NCBI RefSeq assembly: GCF_001542855.1
Contig: NZ_LNBY01000018.1
Coordinates: forward strand, 124,001 to 188,000
Direction of reading: 5' to 3'
DNA length: 64,000 nt
Source: Erythrobacter sp. AP23
GTDB lineage: Bacteria; Pseudomonadota; Alphaproteobacteria; Sphingomonadales; Sphingomonadaceae
Under the pieces are notes generated by a model. That model had not been told where the DNA came from. It did not search any database and worked only from the letters and a program-made list of their open reading frames with translations. Below are positions 1-8,270 of the stretch, piece after piece (the first letter of the stretch is position 1; every line of letters begins with the position of its first letter). A program made the position numbers and the translations under genes.

Positions 1-188
1 TGATCCCCGCGACGGGCGGCGCCACGCGGCCGAGGCCGTCCGACCGTCATGCCCGGCGTATCCGCGAAAATCCGTATAGCCAAGGCGGGAAGGGTATGTC
101 GCAATCCCCCCGCTTTTCAGGGCGATTGCGGCCGCTTCGATGCCGTGCCGACCGGTTTGCCCTGAATGCAGGAAGGAAGCGAATTTCG
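1..188. other. Leading non-coding stretch upstream of nfeD
   Basis: No gene could be supported here. An open frame runs in from position 96 and joins nfeD, but it has no start with a ribosome binding site before 189 and its peptide is unlike NfeD N-termini. A CCGTAT hexamer at about 72-77, inside AATCCGTATAG, resembles motifs found upstream of other genes in the left block and lies roughly 110 bases before the nfeD start. Confidence 0.4.
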
Positions 189-1556
189 ATGCTCGCATCG
201 CGCGGCAGCCGGTGGATCGTCCGCAGCATCCTGCTGATGCTGGTTGCGGTGGCAATCGTGCTCGGCTCTGCCGCCAGGTCCTCATCCGGAGAAGCGATCC
301 TGCTCCGCGTCGAAGGGGCGATCGGCCCGGCGACCGCGTCGTTCTTGGCCAACGGTCTGGAGCAGGCGAGGCAGGCGGACGCCAGCCTCGTCATCGTCGC
401 CATGGATACACCCGGCGGCCTCGACACCTCGATGCGCGACATCATTCGGGATATCCTCGCATCGCCCATCCCGGTCGCCACCTATGTCCATCCCAGCGGG
501 GCAAGGGCAGCGAGCGCCGGAACCTACATTCTCTACGCCAGCCATTTCGCGGCGATGACGCCGGGCACCAATCTCGGCGCGGCGACTCCCATACAGATCG
601 GCGGCATGCCCGCTCCCGAGCAACCCTCCGATGACGAGCAGGACACGGGAGCCGTTCCGGCAAACGCCGCGGAACGCAAGGCGGTCAACGATGCCGTCGC
701 CTATATCCGCTCCCTAGCCGAAATGCGCGGGCGCAACGCCGAATGGGCCGAAGAGGCGGTACGCGGTGCTGCGAGCCTGTCCGCCAATGCGGCGCTGGAG
801 CAAGGCGTGATCGACGTCGTCGCATCCGATCCGGCGTCGCTGCTCGGACAACTGGACGGACGTGAATACATCATGGACGGCGAGACACGCGCGATGAGCA
901 GCGCCGGTCTCCTGATCAACGAAATCGAGCCGAGTTTGGGCACCCAGATCCTGGCGACGATCACAAATCCCAATATCGCGCTGCTCTTGCTGATGATCGG
1001 CGTCTACGGGCTGGTTTTCGAGTTCCTCAATCCGGGCGCGCTGGTGCCGGGAACCATCGGCGCGATCTCGCTCCTGATCGCCCTGTATGCGCTCGCCGCG
1101 CTTCCGGTCGGTTTTGCGGGGGTGGCGCTGATCGCGCTGGGGGTCGGGCTGATGGTGGCGGAGGCCTTTGCGCCGTCGTTCGGCATATTGGGCATAGGCG
1201 GAGTGATCGCCTTCGTGTTCGGCGCGACCGTGCTGTTCGACACCGACGTGCCGGATTTCCGGGTCAATTGGTCCGTGATCGCCGCCTTGGCCATCTTCGG
1301 CGCGGGACTAGTGGTTCTCGTGGCGCGGGTCGGCATTCGCTCTTTCGGACACCCCGTCGTTACCGGCGCGGAGGAGTTGATCGGCGTGACCGCGACGGTG
1401 CTCGACTGGCGCAATGGCAAGGGCCACGTGTTCGTTCATTCCGAACGCTGGAACGCCCACGGACCCGATCGCCTGGAAGAAGGCGAGACGGTCGTCATCG
1501 ACGAGATTGCGGGTTTGAACCTCACGGTCTCACGATCGGCCGCGAGCGAGAATTGA
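189..1556 (+). CDS. nfeD: NfeD-family membrane serine protease (ClpP-like)
   Basis: Predicted 455-residue membrane protease of the NfeD/1510-N type, whose known archaeal member cleaves a slipin partner. A signal or anchor segment (about 11-30) precedes a ClpP/SppA-like domain (about 35-245). The candidate catalytic serine is Ser109 in the AASAG motif and the candidate lysine is Lys164 in ERKAVN, so the domain looks active. A multi-pass membrane region follows (about 262-380), then a C-terminal NfeD OB-fold domain (about 390-450) ending in a typical ETVVIDEI stretch. Start 189 was chosen because AGGAAGG lies just upstream. The slipin gene follows after 16 bases, the usual NfeD-slipin pair, so the two probably act together in the cytoplasmic membrane. 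Family assignment is firm; the substrate is inferred. Confidence 0.93.
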   Translation: MLASRGSRWIVRSILLMLVAVAIVLGSAARSSSGEAILLRVEGAIGPATASFLANGLEQARQADASLVIVAMDTPGGLDTSMRDIIRDILASPIPVATYVHPSGARAASAGTYILYASHFAAMTPGTNLGAATPIQIGGMPAPEQPSDDEQDTGAVPANAAERKAVNDAVAYIRSLAEMRGRNAEWAEEAVRGAASLSANAALEQGVIDVVASDPASLLGQLDGREYIMDGETRAMSSAGLLINEIEPSLGTQILATITNPNIALLLLMIGVYGLVFEFLNPGALVPGTIGAISLLIALYALAALPVGFAGVALIALGVGLMVAEAFAPSFGILGIGGVIAFVFGATVLFDTDVPDFRVNWSVIAALAIFGAGLVVLVARVGIRSFGHPVVTGAEELIGVTATVLDWRNGKGHVFVHSERWNAHGPDRLEEGETVVIDEIAGLNLTVSRSAASEN

Positions 1557-1572
1557 AAGCCGGGAGATAACG

Positions 1573-2367
1573 ATGGAATATGTGAATTTTGGCTTCGTCG
1601 GCTCGCTGGTCCTTCTGGTTCTTCTCTTCCTTTGGGCCGCGATCAAGATCCTGCGCGAGTACGAGCGCGCCGTCGTGTTCACGCTCGGTCGGTTCACGGG
1701 TGTCAGGGGTCCGGGCCTCATCATCCTGATCCCGTTCGTGCAACAGATCGTACGCACCGATCTGCGCACCATAGTGCTCGATGTCCCGACGCAAGACGTG
1801 ATCTCGAAGGATAACGTGTCGGTGGAGGTCAACGCTGTGGTCTATTTCCGCATCGTCGATCCCGAGAGCGCTATCATACAGGTCGAGAATTTCGCGCAGG
1901 CGACCAGCGAGCTGGCGCAAACCACCCTGCGTTCGGTGCTCGGCAAGCACGAGCTCGACGAAATGCTGTCGGAGCGCGACAAGCTGAACGAGGACCTGCA
2001 GGAAATTCTCGACAAGAACACGGATGCCTGGGGCATCAAGGTCGCCAATGTCGAAATCAAGCATGTGGACATCGATGAATCGATGGTTCGCGCAATAGCC
2101 CGACAGGCCGAGGCCGAACGCGAACGCCGCGCCAAGGTGATCAATGCCGAGGGCGAGCACCAGGCCGCCGCCAGGCTGCTCGATGCTGCCCGCGTCCTTT
2201 CCGAAGCGCCCGAAGCGATGCAGCTGCGGTATCTTTCGACCCTTAACGTGCTCGCCAACGAACAGAACAGCTCGACCATCGTCTTTCCCTTCCCGATCGG
2301 GTTGGGCGATTGGCTGGCTGGGCGAAAGAACGAAGGATCCACCGATGCCGAAGCTCGATCGACTTGA
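1573..2367 (+). CDS. Slipin / stomatin-like SPFH protein
   Basis: A 264-residue SPFH (band 7) protein of the slipin group. One N-terminal membrane segment (about 8-25) is followed by the typical opening [14 protein letters not shown]. The SPFH domain spans about 25-190, and an alanine- and glutamate-rich helix (about 180-225, [18 protein letters not shown]) would drive oligomerisation. Slipins form membrane scaffolds, and the NfeD protease encoded immediately upstream is the known partner in other organisms. GGGAG seven bases before the ATG supports the start. Length is normal for the family. It probably shares a transcript with nfeD and perhaps the following small membrane protein. No signs of damage. 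Confidence 0.93.
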   Translation: MEYVNFGFVGSLVLLVLLFLWAAIKILREYERAVVFTLGRFTGVRGPGLIILIPFVQQIVRTDLRTIVLDVPTQDVISKDNVSVEVNAVVYFRIVDPESAIIQVENFAQATSELAQTTLRSVLGKHELDEMLSERDKLNEDLQEILDKNTDAWGIKVANVEIKHVDIDESMVRAIARQAEAERERRAKVINAEGEHQAAARLLDAARVLSEAPEAMQLRYLSTLNVLANEQNSSTIVFPFPIGLGDWLAGRKNEGSTDAEARST

Positions 2368-2420
2368 AGAAACGCCAATGAGCCCGGCCGTGGGAGAAAC
2401 CGAAATCGGGGAGAAGAACA

Positions 2421-2858
2421 ATGCAGGACATCCATCTCGCGCGCATCCTAATCGGAGGCATCGCGGCGGGTCTCGTCATCATCGTCGGCGAGTATGTGCT
2501 GAATGCGATCCTTTTGGCCGAGCACTGGGCCGAATTGAGGCATGACTTCGGGATTTCGCAACCCGGCACCGCCCAGTACGCTTCCGGTAGCATACTCACG
2601 CTGTCCTACGGTGTGGTTCTGATCTGGCTCTATGCGGCGATGCGCCCGCGTTTCCGGTCGGACACCAAGGCGGCGGTCGTCGCCGCCTTCACCTTCTGGT
2701 TCATCGCCTATGTCCTGTTCCTGCTATCGGTGTGGGCAAACGGATTCGTGACACTTGGAATCGCGATCGTCTCGATTGTCCGGGGCCTTTTCGAAGCGCC
2801 CCTTGCCGCTCTGATCGGCGCCCGGGTCTACGGGTTGGGGTCGGGCTTCACCAAGTGA
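2421..2858 (+). CDS. Small four-helix membrane protein, unknown function
   Basis: A 145-residue protein I do not recognise. It has about four hydrophobic segments (about 8-28, 53-72, 84-105, 110-132) with short polar loops, so it should be an integral inner-membrane protein. There is no catalytic motif or obvious ligand-binding pattern. It lies 53 bases downstream of the slipin gene on the same strand, and a GGGGAGAA stretch just before the ATG is a good ribosome binding site. Position suggests a link to the NfeD/slipin membrane module, but that is inference only. Confidence 0.75.
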   Translation: MQDIHLARILIGGIAAGLVIIVGEYVLNAILLAEHWAELRHDFGISQPGTAQYASGSILTLSYGVVLIWLYAAMRPRFRSDTKAAVVAAFTFWFIAYVLFLLSVWANGFVTLGIAIVSIVRGLFEAPLAALIGARVYGLGSGFTK

Positions 2859-2880
2859 GGGCCGCCCCCCATTCGCCTGC

Positions 2881-3369
2881 GTGCCCAAACTAGGGACATT
2901 TACGGGAAGATTCGTCGCCTCTCGACTTGCGATACTGCGGCCTCCGGGCGGGCGCTCGCCGCCCGCCGGGAGCGGTGTTCAAATTGATAAGGGGGTGCTT
3001 GACGGAGTGCCCTGGAGATTGGTCAGACTTGAGCATGCGCCGACCGGCGTGTTTCCCGCCGGGTCCGCAACCCGTGCCTATCTCCTGCGGGTTCCTCTCA
3101 ATTCGAATGGGCATATCGACCCGCTAATGCACGCCGTGGATCAGCGCCGCGCAACGATGAGGAGATTTTGGCCCAGCGAACCCGACCGCTCGGGCTATAT
3201 CGTGCGCGAAGAAGCGACATGGCATTTCATCGTCACGAACAATGGTCCGCAAACCGACGATATCGCGTGGTTCGAAGATTGCGCGTTGAGGATCGGCAGG
3301 ATGCTCGAAATCATCGAACTGGCCAATGGCCCCATCCCGTTCCGGGTCGCCGCAATCGGGCCCGACTAA
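2881..3369 (+). CDS. Conserved-looking hypothetical protein, start uncertain
   Basis: An open frame of up to 162 residues with a GTG start. The first 35 residues look random and proline/arginine-rich, while the part from about residue 39 on (GVLDGVPWRLVRLEHAP) reads like a folded protein, so translation may begin at an internal GTG near 2995 or 3010. It has no membrane segment and no motif I can name. It is convergent with fixJ, with only six bases between the two stop codons. No function is proposed. Confidence 0.5.
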   Translation: MPKLGTFTGRFVASRLAILRPPGGRSPPAGSGVQIDKGVLDGVPWRLVRLEHAPTGVFPAGSATRAYLLRVPLNSNGHIDPLMHAVDQRRATMRRFWPSEPDRSGYIVREEATWHFIVTNNGPQTDDIAWFEDCALRIGRMLEIIELANGPIPFRVAAIGPD

Positions 3370-3375
3370 GCCGAT

Positions 3376-4035
3376 TCAGGTCGCCGGCCCGTCGGTAGGC
3401 TGGGTCCCGATGTCCGCGCCTGCCTCTTCACCCACACCCGCGGCAAAGGCGATGCGCAGCAGGTCCGACAGGTTGTAGACATCGAGCTTCTTCATCAGGT
3501 TGGCGCGGTGTATCTCGACCGTGCGCGAGCTGATTCCGAGATCGTAGCCGATGGTTTTGTTGGGATGGCCTTGCGCAAGCCCTTCCAGCACTTCGCGCTC
3601 GCGCGGCGTGAGGCCGTTGAGCAGCATTTCGGCTTCCTGTCGCCGCCTGCTCTTTGCATCCGATCTATCCAGCCGTTCGAACGCCTCGCCGACCGCTTCG
3701 AGCATGGTCTCTTTGGCAAAGGGTTTCTCGATGAAGTCGACGGCACCGGCCTTCATCGCGCGCACCGCCACGTCGACGTCGCCATGACCCGTCATGACGA
3801 CGATCGGGAAAGCGACACCGCGGTCACGCAACTCGGCTTGCACTTCCAACCCGTCGCTCTTGGGCATTTGAATGTCGAGCAGGACACAGCCCGGTTCCAG
3901 CGAACGCAGTTCCTTCAGGAATTCATATCCATCGACATAGGTTTCGACCTTGTGGCCGGAGGTCTTGAGCATAAACCCGACCGAACGGCGGACGGCGGCA
4001 TCGTCATCCACGAGATAGATCGGATATTCAGTCAT
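3376..4035 (-). CDS. fixJ: FixJ-type response regulator
   Basis: Two-component response regulator, 219 residues. The receiver domain (about 1-120) carries the phospho-acceptor Asp54 in LLDIQMP, the acidic cluster VDDD and a lysine in EKPF. A LuxR/NarL helix-turn-helix follows (about 140-200; LTPREREVL, NKTIGYDLGISSRTVEIHR). Start 4035 (MTEYP) gives a well-spaced AGGAA site, places the aspartate at position 54 as in rhizobial FixJ and matches the FixJ N-terminus; an ATG six bases upstream is possible. It overlaps the end of the sensor-kinase gene by 8 bases, so the two are translationally coupled. As a FixJ homologue it should activate target promoters under low oxygen. Confidence 0.93.
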   Translation of the reverse strand: MTEYPIYLVDDDAAVRRSVGFMLKTSGHKVETYVDGYEFLKELRSLEPGCVLLDIQMPKSDGLEVQAELRDRGVAFPIVVMTGHGDVDVAVRAMKAGAVDFIEKPFAKETMLEAVGEAFERLDRSDAKSRRRQEAEMLLNGLTPREREVLEGLAQGHPNKTIGYDLGISSRTVEIHRANLMKKLDVYNLSDLLRIAFAAGVGEEAGADIGTQPTDGPAT

Positions 4036-5191
4036 CGCCATTTCCTGCCTCCGCCAACGGCACAGTAAAGTGAAACGCCGTTCCTCCCAAATCCGAAGGT
4101 TCTACCCAAATCTTGCCGCCATGCGATTGAACGATGGAATGACAAATCGAGAGACCGAGCCCCATACCATCCGACTTGGTGCTCTTGAACGGGTGGAACA
4201 GGTGATCGGCGATCTTCGAGTCGAGGCCCGGACCGCTATCGGCAACGGTGATCTCGACAAAGGCCTTCTCTGCCGGGGTCGTGATGACCCTCAACTGTCT
4301 GTGCGGCGATTCCAGCATCGCTTCGAGCGCGTTGCGGAGAAGGTTGAGCACTACCTGCTGGAGTTGCACGGGATCGACGAGGACCTTGTCTAGCGATGCG
4401 TCCAGCCTCGTCTCGAAATCGACACCCTTGCCATCGCCATTCATCAAGGCGAGCGCCGCTGCCTCTTGGATAATGCGGCGCAGGCTGACGATTTGCCGTC
4501 CGGTCTCGCCGCGCTTGATGAAATCGCGCAGGCGATGGACGATCTGCCCGGCACGCAGAGCCTCGGCAGCACATTGCTCCAGCGCTTCCCGGATGAGGGC
4601 CATGTTCTCCTCGCCCGGCTCGTCGAGCAGGTCCCGCGCGGCATTCGCGTAGTTCGCCACCGCGGTCAGGGGCTGGTTCAATTCGTGCGCGAGCGAGGTT
4701 GCCAAGGAGCCCATCGACGAAATGCGCGACACATGGGCCAGCTCGGACTGCAGCGTGTGCAGTTCGCGCTCGGTCGCATGGCTCTCGGTGAGATCGCGGA
4801 TATACCCGACGAAGCCCTGTCCCTCCGCGGTTTCTATTTCTCCGATCGACAGCTTGATGGGAAAGGTATTGCCGTTGCGGTGCCGTGCCGTCGTGACCCG
4901 GCCGATTCCGATAATGTGCGGCTCGTTCGTAGTGAGATACCGCCGGATATAGCGATCATGGTTTTCCCGATCGGGCGAAGGCATCAGCAGGCTGACATTT
5001 TCGCCCTGAACATCCGCCTCGCCATAGCCGAACATCTCCTCCGCGCCCTTGCTGAAGGAGCGAATACTTCCCTCTCCATCGATGACGACCATCGCGTCGG
5101 GCACAGTATCGATGAGTGCATGCATTTCCTCGGCATTGCGCAAGGAAATAAAGGACGGCGCCTTTTGATTGCTGTCGTCGACCGTTTCCAT
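4028..5191 (-). CDS. fixL: FixL-type heme-PAS oxygen-sensing histidine kinase
   Basis: A 387-residue sensor kinase without membrane segments. The PAS domain (about 20-140) is very close to rhizobial FixL. It keeps the residue aligned with the proximal heme histidine (His78, in ENHDRY), the arginine two turns later (Arg84), the PHIIGIGR block with His92 and the distal Arg98, so it should bind heme and sense oxygen. The kinase core follows: phospho-histidine His169 in AHELNQPL, the N box NLLRNALEAM (near 283-292), DSGPGL and GLGLSI. Start 5191 (METVDD) has GGTGGG upstream; longer versions add a low-quality N-terminus. It is soluble, so it resembles Bradyrhizobium FixL rather than the membrane-anchored Sinorhizobium form. 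It forms an operon with fixJ. Confidence 0.95.
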   Translation of the reverse strand: METVDDSNQKAPSFISLRNAEEMHALIDTVPDAMVVIDGEGSIRSFSKGAEEMFGYGEADVQGENVSLLMPSPDRENHDRYIRRYLTTNEPHIIGIGRVTTARHRNGNTFPIKLSIGEIETAEGQGFVGYIRDLTESHATERELHTLQSELAHVSRISSMGSLATSLAHELNQPLTAVANYANAARDLLDEPGEENMALIREALEQCAAEALRAGQIVHRLRDFIKRGETGRQIVSLRRIIQEAAALALMNGDGKGVDFETRLDASLDKVLVDPVQLQQVVLNLLRNALEAMLESPHRQLRVITTPAEKAFVEITVADSGPGLDSKIADHLFHPFKSTKSDGMGLGLSICHSIVQSHGGKIWVEPSDLGGTAFHFTVPLAEAGNGDD

Positions 5192-5239
5192 ACTACCCAC
5201 CTTCGAATCGCGAGGGGGGGACCCGCGATTGCAATGAGT

Positions 5240-5257
5240 ATACGGTGATTTACGCAT
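5240..5257 (-). promoter_or_regulatory. Candidate regulatory site upstream of fixLJ
   Basis: Read on the minus strand, two CGTA cores (GCGTAA and CCGTAT) lie 11 bases apart, about 50-65 bases upstream of the fixL start. They match the CGTA-centred motif seen upstream of other left-block genes and could be an autoregulatory FixJ site. The core is short enough to occur by chance. Confidence 0.3.
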
Positions 5258-5446
5258 CCAACGCGAATCATGCTTTGGGCATGTCGGTCCCATGGCCCGA
5301 GTACCGATCAGCGATTGCCATGTCGGCGACAATCGGGATCGCTATGGCCGCGCGCCAATCACCGTCCATCGCAAGGGCCGGCTCGAGCGGATCGGACGCT
5401 TGAGCCGTTTCGCACCATGAACGGGCGCCCCCCGTCCACGGGGATC

Positions 5447-6427
5447 ATGCGCGCGATGGAGTTCAAGAAAGTCGGTTCGCCCCTGGAGATGGTCGAACGG
5501 GCGATGCCCGCCCCGGGCGCATCGCAAGTCGTGGTCCAGGTGGCAGCCTGCGGCGTGTGCCGGACCGACCTGCACGTTGTCGATGGCGACATTCGTGGCT
5601 TACGACCGATCGTTCCCGGGCACGAGATCGTCGGCAGGGTCGTTGCGATGGGGGACGCAGTCACGCGTTTCGACTTGGACGATCGTATCGGAGTTCCCTG
5701 GCTGGGCGCGACATGCGGCGAGTGCAGATATTGCCGCACACGCCAGGAGAATCTGTGCGACGCCCCTCAATTCACCGGCTTTTCCGTCGACGGCGGCTTT
5801 GCCTCGCACGCCTTGGCCGAAGCAGATTATTGCTTCGCGCTTCCGCCCGCGATCGACGATGCGCATGCCGCGCCGCTGCTCTGCGCGGGCCTGATCGGAT
5901 ATCGCGCTTTTGGCCAGATAGGCGATGCGCAGACGATCGGATTCTATGGTTTCGGCGCGTCGGCCCACATCCTTGCACAGATCGCTACAAGTCTCGGCTG
6001 CACGATCGCCGCATTCACCCGTCCAGGCGACGAAGAGGGACAGGAATTCGCGCGCGGACTGGGGTGTGCCTGGGCTGGTGGATCGGATGTGACCCCGCCC
6101 TTCGAGCTAGACGCCGCGATCATCTTTGCGCCGGTGGGCGCCTTGGTTCCTCTCGCCCTCTCCGCGGTCAGAAAGGGAGGCACCGTCGTTTGCGCCGGAA
6201 TTCACATGAGCGACATACCCGCCTTCCCCTATGAATTGCTCTGGGGCGAGCGAAAGCTGCGTTCCGTAGCGAACTTGACCCGCGCCGATGGCGAGGCGTT
6301 CTTTGCCGCGATTGCCGACCTGCCCGTCAGAACCCGGATCGAACGGTTCGCGCTCGACGATGCGAACGAAGCGCTCGACAAATTGCGCAATGGGCGGATC
6401 AAGGGCGCCGCCGTGGTGGTCCCTTGA
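5447..6427 (+). CDS. Zinc-dependent alcohol dehydrogenase (MDR family)
   Basis: Medium-chain zinc alcohol dehydrogenase, 326 residues from the chosen start. The catalytic zinc site is visible in CGVCRTDLH and PGHE, and the structural zinc lobe in CGECRYCRTRQENLC. The nucleotide-binding region has GFYGFGASAH. Start 5447 (MRAMEFKK) matches the usual N-terminus; ATG codons at 5417 and 5456 are alternatives. The GASA pattern and the active-site loop resemble AdhP/AdhA-like enzymes that interconvert ethanol and acetaldehyde with NAD(H). It sits between divergent fixLJ and an L,D-transpeptidase gene whose TTG start overlaps its stop. A role in fermentative NADH disposal under low oxygen is inferred from context. 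Confidence 0.88.
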   Translation: MRAMEFKKVGSPLEMVERAMPAPGASQVVVQVAACGVCRTDLHVVDGDIRGLRPIVPGHEIVGRVVAMGDAVTRFDLDDRIGVPWLGATCGECRYCRTRQENLCDAPQFTGFSVDGGFASHALAEADYCFALPPAIDDAHAAPLLCAGLIGYRAFGQIGDAQTIGFYGFGASAHILAQIATSLGCTIAAFTRPGDEEGQEFARGLGCAWAGGSDVTPPFELDAAIIFAPVGALVPLALSAVRKGGTVVCAGIHMSDIPAFPYELLWGERKLRSVANLTRADGEAFFAAIADLPVRTRIERFALDDANEALDKLRNGRIKGAAVVVP

Positions 6428-7674
6428 ATATCCCGTCGACACGCATCGATCCCACGATCGGCAGCCTGGCCCGGCTATTGCTTGCCGCCGCCCTCTTTCT
6501 TTCCGCTCCCGCGCACGCCGCCCCGGTGTGGTCTTCGACACAGGCCGAGACCCTCTTGCGCTGGATCGAGCGCGCGCCCGGTGAAGCCCTCACCCTGCCT
6601 TCCGGCAGCATTTCCCGCCTTCGTGCGGCCATCGACAGCGGCGATCGAGACCGGCTCGATACCGTGTCCAACGAGGCGGCGATCGTTCTCCTTCGGGCGT
6701 GGCGCGGTCGATGTTGCGGGGCGAGGCGGCCTGCCTGGTGGCATATCGACGGCGGTATACGCGACGCCGACCTTCACGCCGGTCTCGAACGCGCCCTGCG
6801 CGAGGACCGGCTCGATCCCTACCTGCGCTCCGTTCGGCCCTCGCACCGGCACTATGCCGCCTTGGCGACTGCATTCGCGCAGGAGACCGACGCAGATCGA
6901 AAAAGCGTAATCGCCCGAAACCTCGCGCGATGGCGGTGGATGCCCGCGAACCTCGGCGGACGCTATCTGCTGGTCAACATCGCTTCGCAGTACGTCACCT
7001 TGTGGGAAGAGGGCCGTGTGCGCGCACGCTGGCGCGTCATCATCGGCAAACCTTCCACCCGAACGCCGGTTTTCAGCACCGATGTCACCGGGGTGGTCCT
7101 CAATCCCTGGTGGAACATCCCTTCGAGCATCGCTGCCGAGGGTATCGCGCGTTTCGTTCGCCGCAATCCGGCCGCCGCGCGTGCGCGAGGCTATATCTAT
7201 CAGAACGGCCGCTACAGGCAGATGCCGGGCGAAAAGAATGCGCTGGGTCGCATGAAGCTCGTGATGCCCAACCCCTACAGCGTCTATCTCCATGACACAT
7301 CGAATCGCGAGCTGTTCGCCGAGGACCGCCGCGCCTTCAGCCATGGGTGCGTGCGTGTCGACCGTGCGCTGCCATTTGCAGCGAGGTTGCTCGCGCGCGA
7401 CGGCTGGACGCTGGCGATGATCGAACAAGCGGTAGCGAGCGAAGAAACGCAGACGATCGAGATGTCCGAGGATCTGCCTCTCTACGTGACCTACTTCACG
7501 GCGGAGCCGGCATTCTCGGGTGAAATCCGGTTCCTGGAGGATCTTTACAGCCGCGATCCGGTGGTCTTGCCGCCCTCCTCGCGGACCGGGGCTACGGGCA
7601 TTTACGGATCGCCGCCCGCAGGCTCATCGGACAGTCTCGCTGCCGTTGCAGGAGCCGCGCCATGCCCGATCTGA
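6424..7674 (+). CDS. YcbB-like L,D-transpeptidase
   Basis: Periplasmic murein L,D-transpeptidase of 416 residues. A signal peptide (about 14-33, LLLAAALFLSAPAHA) is followed by an N-terminal scaffold region and a YkuD catalytic domain (about 170-345). The nucleophile is Cys309 in SHGCVRV, with His307 beside it. NPWWNIPSSIA and the capping-loop region resemble the YcbB/LdtD group, which makes 3-3 cross-links in peptidoglycan. The start is TTG at 6424, giving a 4-base TTGA overlap with the alcohol dehydrogenase stop; no ATG precedes the signal peptide. It is shorter than E. coli YcbB (615 residues) and I see no separate peptidoglycan-binding domain. A cell-wall reinforcing role under stress is inferred. 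Confidence 0.88.
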   Translation: MNIPSTRIDPTIGSLARLLLAAALFLSAPAHAAPVWSSTQAETLLRWIERAPGEALTLPSGSISRLRAAIDSGDRDRLDTVSNEAAIVLLRAWRGRCCGARRPAWWHIDGGIRDADLHAGLERALREDRLDPYLRSVRPSHRHYAALATAFAQETDADRKSVIARNLARWRWMPANLGGRYLLVNIASQYVTLWEEGRVRARWRVIIGKPSTRTPVFSTDVTGVVLNPWWNIPSSIAAEGIARFVRRNPAAARARGYIYQNGRYRQMPGEKNALGRMKLVMPNPYSVYLHDTSNRELFAEDRRAFSHGCVRVDRALPFAARLLARDGWTLAMIEQAVASEETQTIEMSEDLPLYVTYFTAEPAFSGEIRFLEDLYSRDPVVLPPSSRTGATGIYGSPPAGSSDSLAAVAGAAPCPI

Positions 7675-8255
7675 CCACGCCGACCACCGACCTCCCGAAC
7701 CCGCCGGAAGGATCGCCTCCGAAGCGGTTTTCTAACCGCGAGGCCGAGGAAACATGGAGCGGCCCTGTGACGACGCATACCGGCATGGAATTTCTCATAA
7801 CGCCGGCGCGGCCGGACGATCGCGACGCGCTACAACGCTTCTTCGATCGCGTTGCACCGCAGGATCTGTATTTCCGTTTCCTGTCCGGCCTGCGAAAAGT
7901 CGATGAGGAACGCTTGCAGCAGATGGTGCGGGACGACGATGACCGAAGCATCGATTTCCTCGCCATCGACCAGGAGAGCGGAGAGATCATCGCCAGCGCG
8001 ATGCTGGGGGCGGACGAGAATTTCGATACTGCCGAGTTCGCGGTATGCACACGCGAAGACATGAAGCATCGCGGGATCAGCTGGGCCCTGCTGGACCATG
8101 CGGCCCGCTATGCCGAGGCGATGGGAATCGGCAAGATCGTCTCGCTCGAGAGCGCAAGTCAGGCCGACGCGCTCCAGCTCGAACGGGAGATGGGCTTCAC
8201 CATCCGTAGCTGCCCGGATGACGCCACGCTGAAACTGGCCGAAAAGACCTTCTAG
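7662..8255 (+). CDS. GNAT-family N-acetyltransferase (Pat C-terminal-like)
   Basis: A 197-residue GNAT protein. After a proline-rich lead (1-40), the fold begins at MEFLITPARPDDRDALQRFFDRVAP, a pattern typical of the GNAT domain fused to NDP-forming acyl-CoA synthetases (Pat/PatZ). The acetyl-CoA-binding segment is degenerate: REDMKHRGISWALLDHAARYA has only part of the usual Q/RxxGxG/A motif. The gene overlaps the L,D-transpeptidase end by 13 bases. Two genes downstream lies a stand-alone NDP-forming acyl-CoA synthetase, so the pair may be a split version of Pat, a protein lysine acetyltransferase. The substrate cannot be read from the sequence. Confidence 0.82.
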   Translation: MPDLTTPTTDLPNPPEGSPPKRFSNREAEETWSGPVTTHTGMEFLITPARPDDRDALQRFFDRVAPQDLYFRFLSGLRKVDEERLQQMVRDDDDRSIDFLAIDQESGEIIASAMLGADENFDTAEFAVCTREDMKHRGISWALLDHAARYAEAMGIGKIVSLESASQADALQLEREMGFTIRSCPDDATLKLAEKTF

Positions 8256-8270
8256 CCAATCTCGTCTCAG

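Noticed and set aside
2980-3005. TTGAT-type half site as an FNR/FixK box
   Set aside because: Only a half site is present and the second ATCAA half is missing at the required spacing; it lies inside a possible coding frame.
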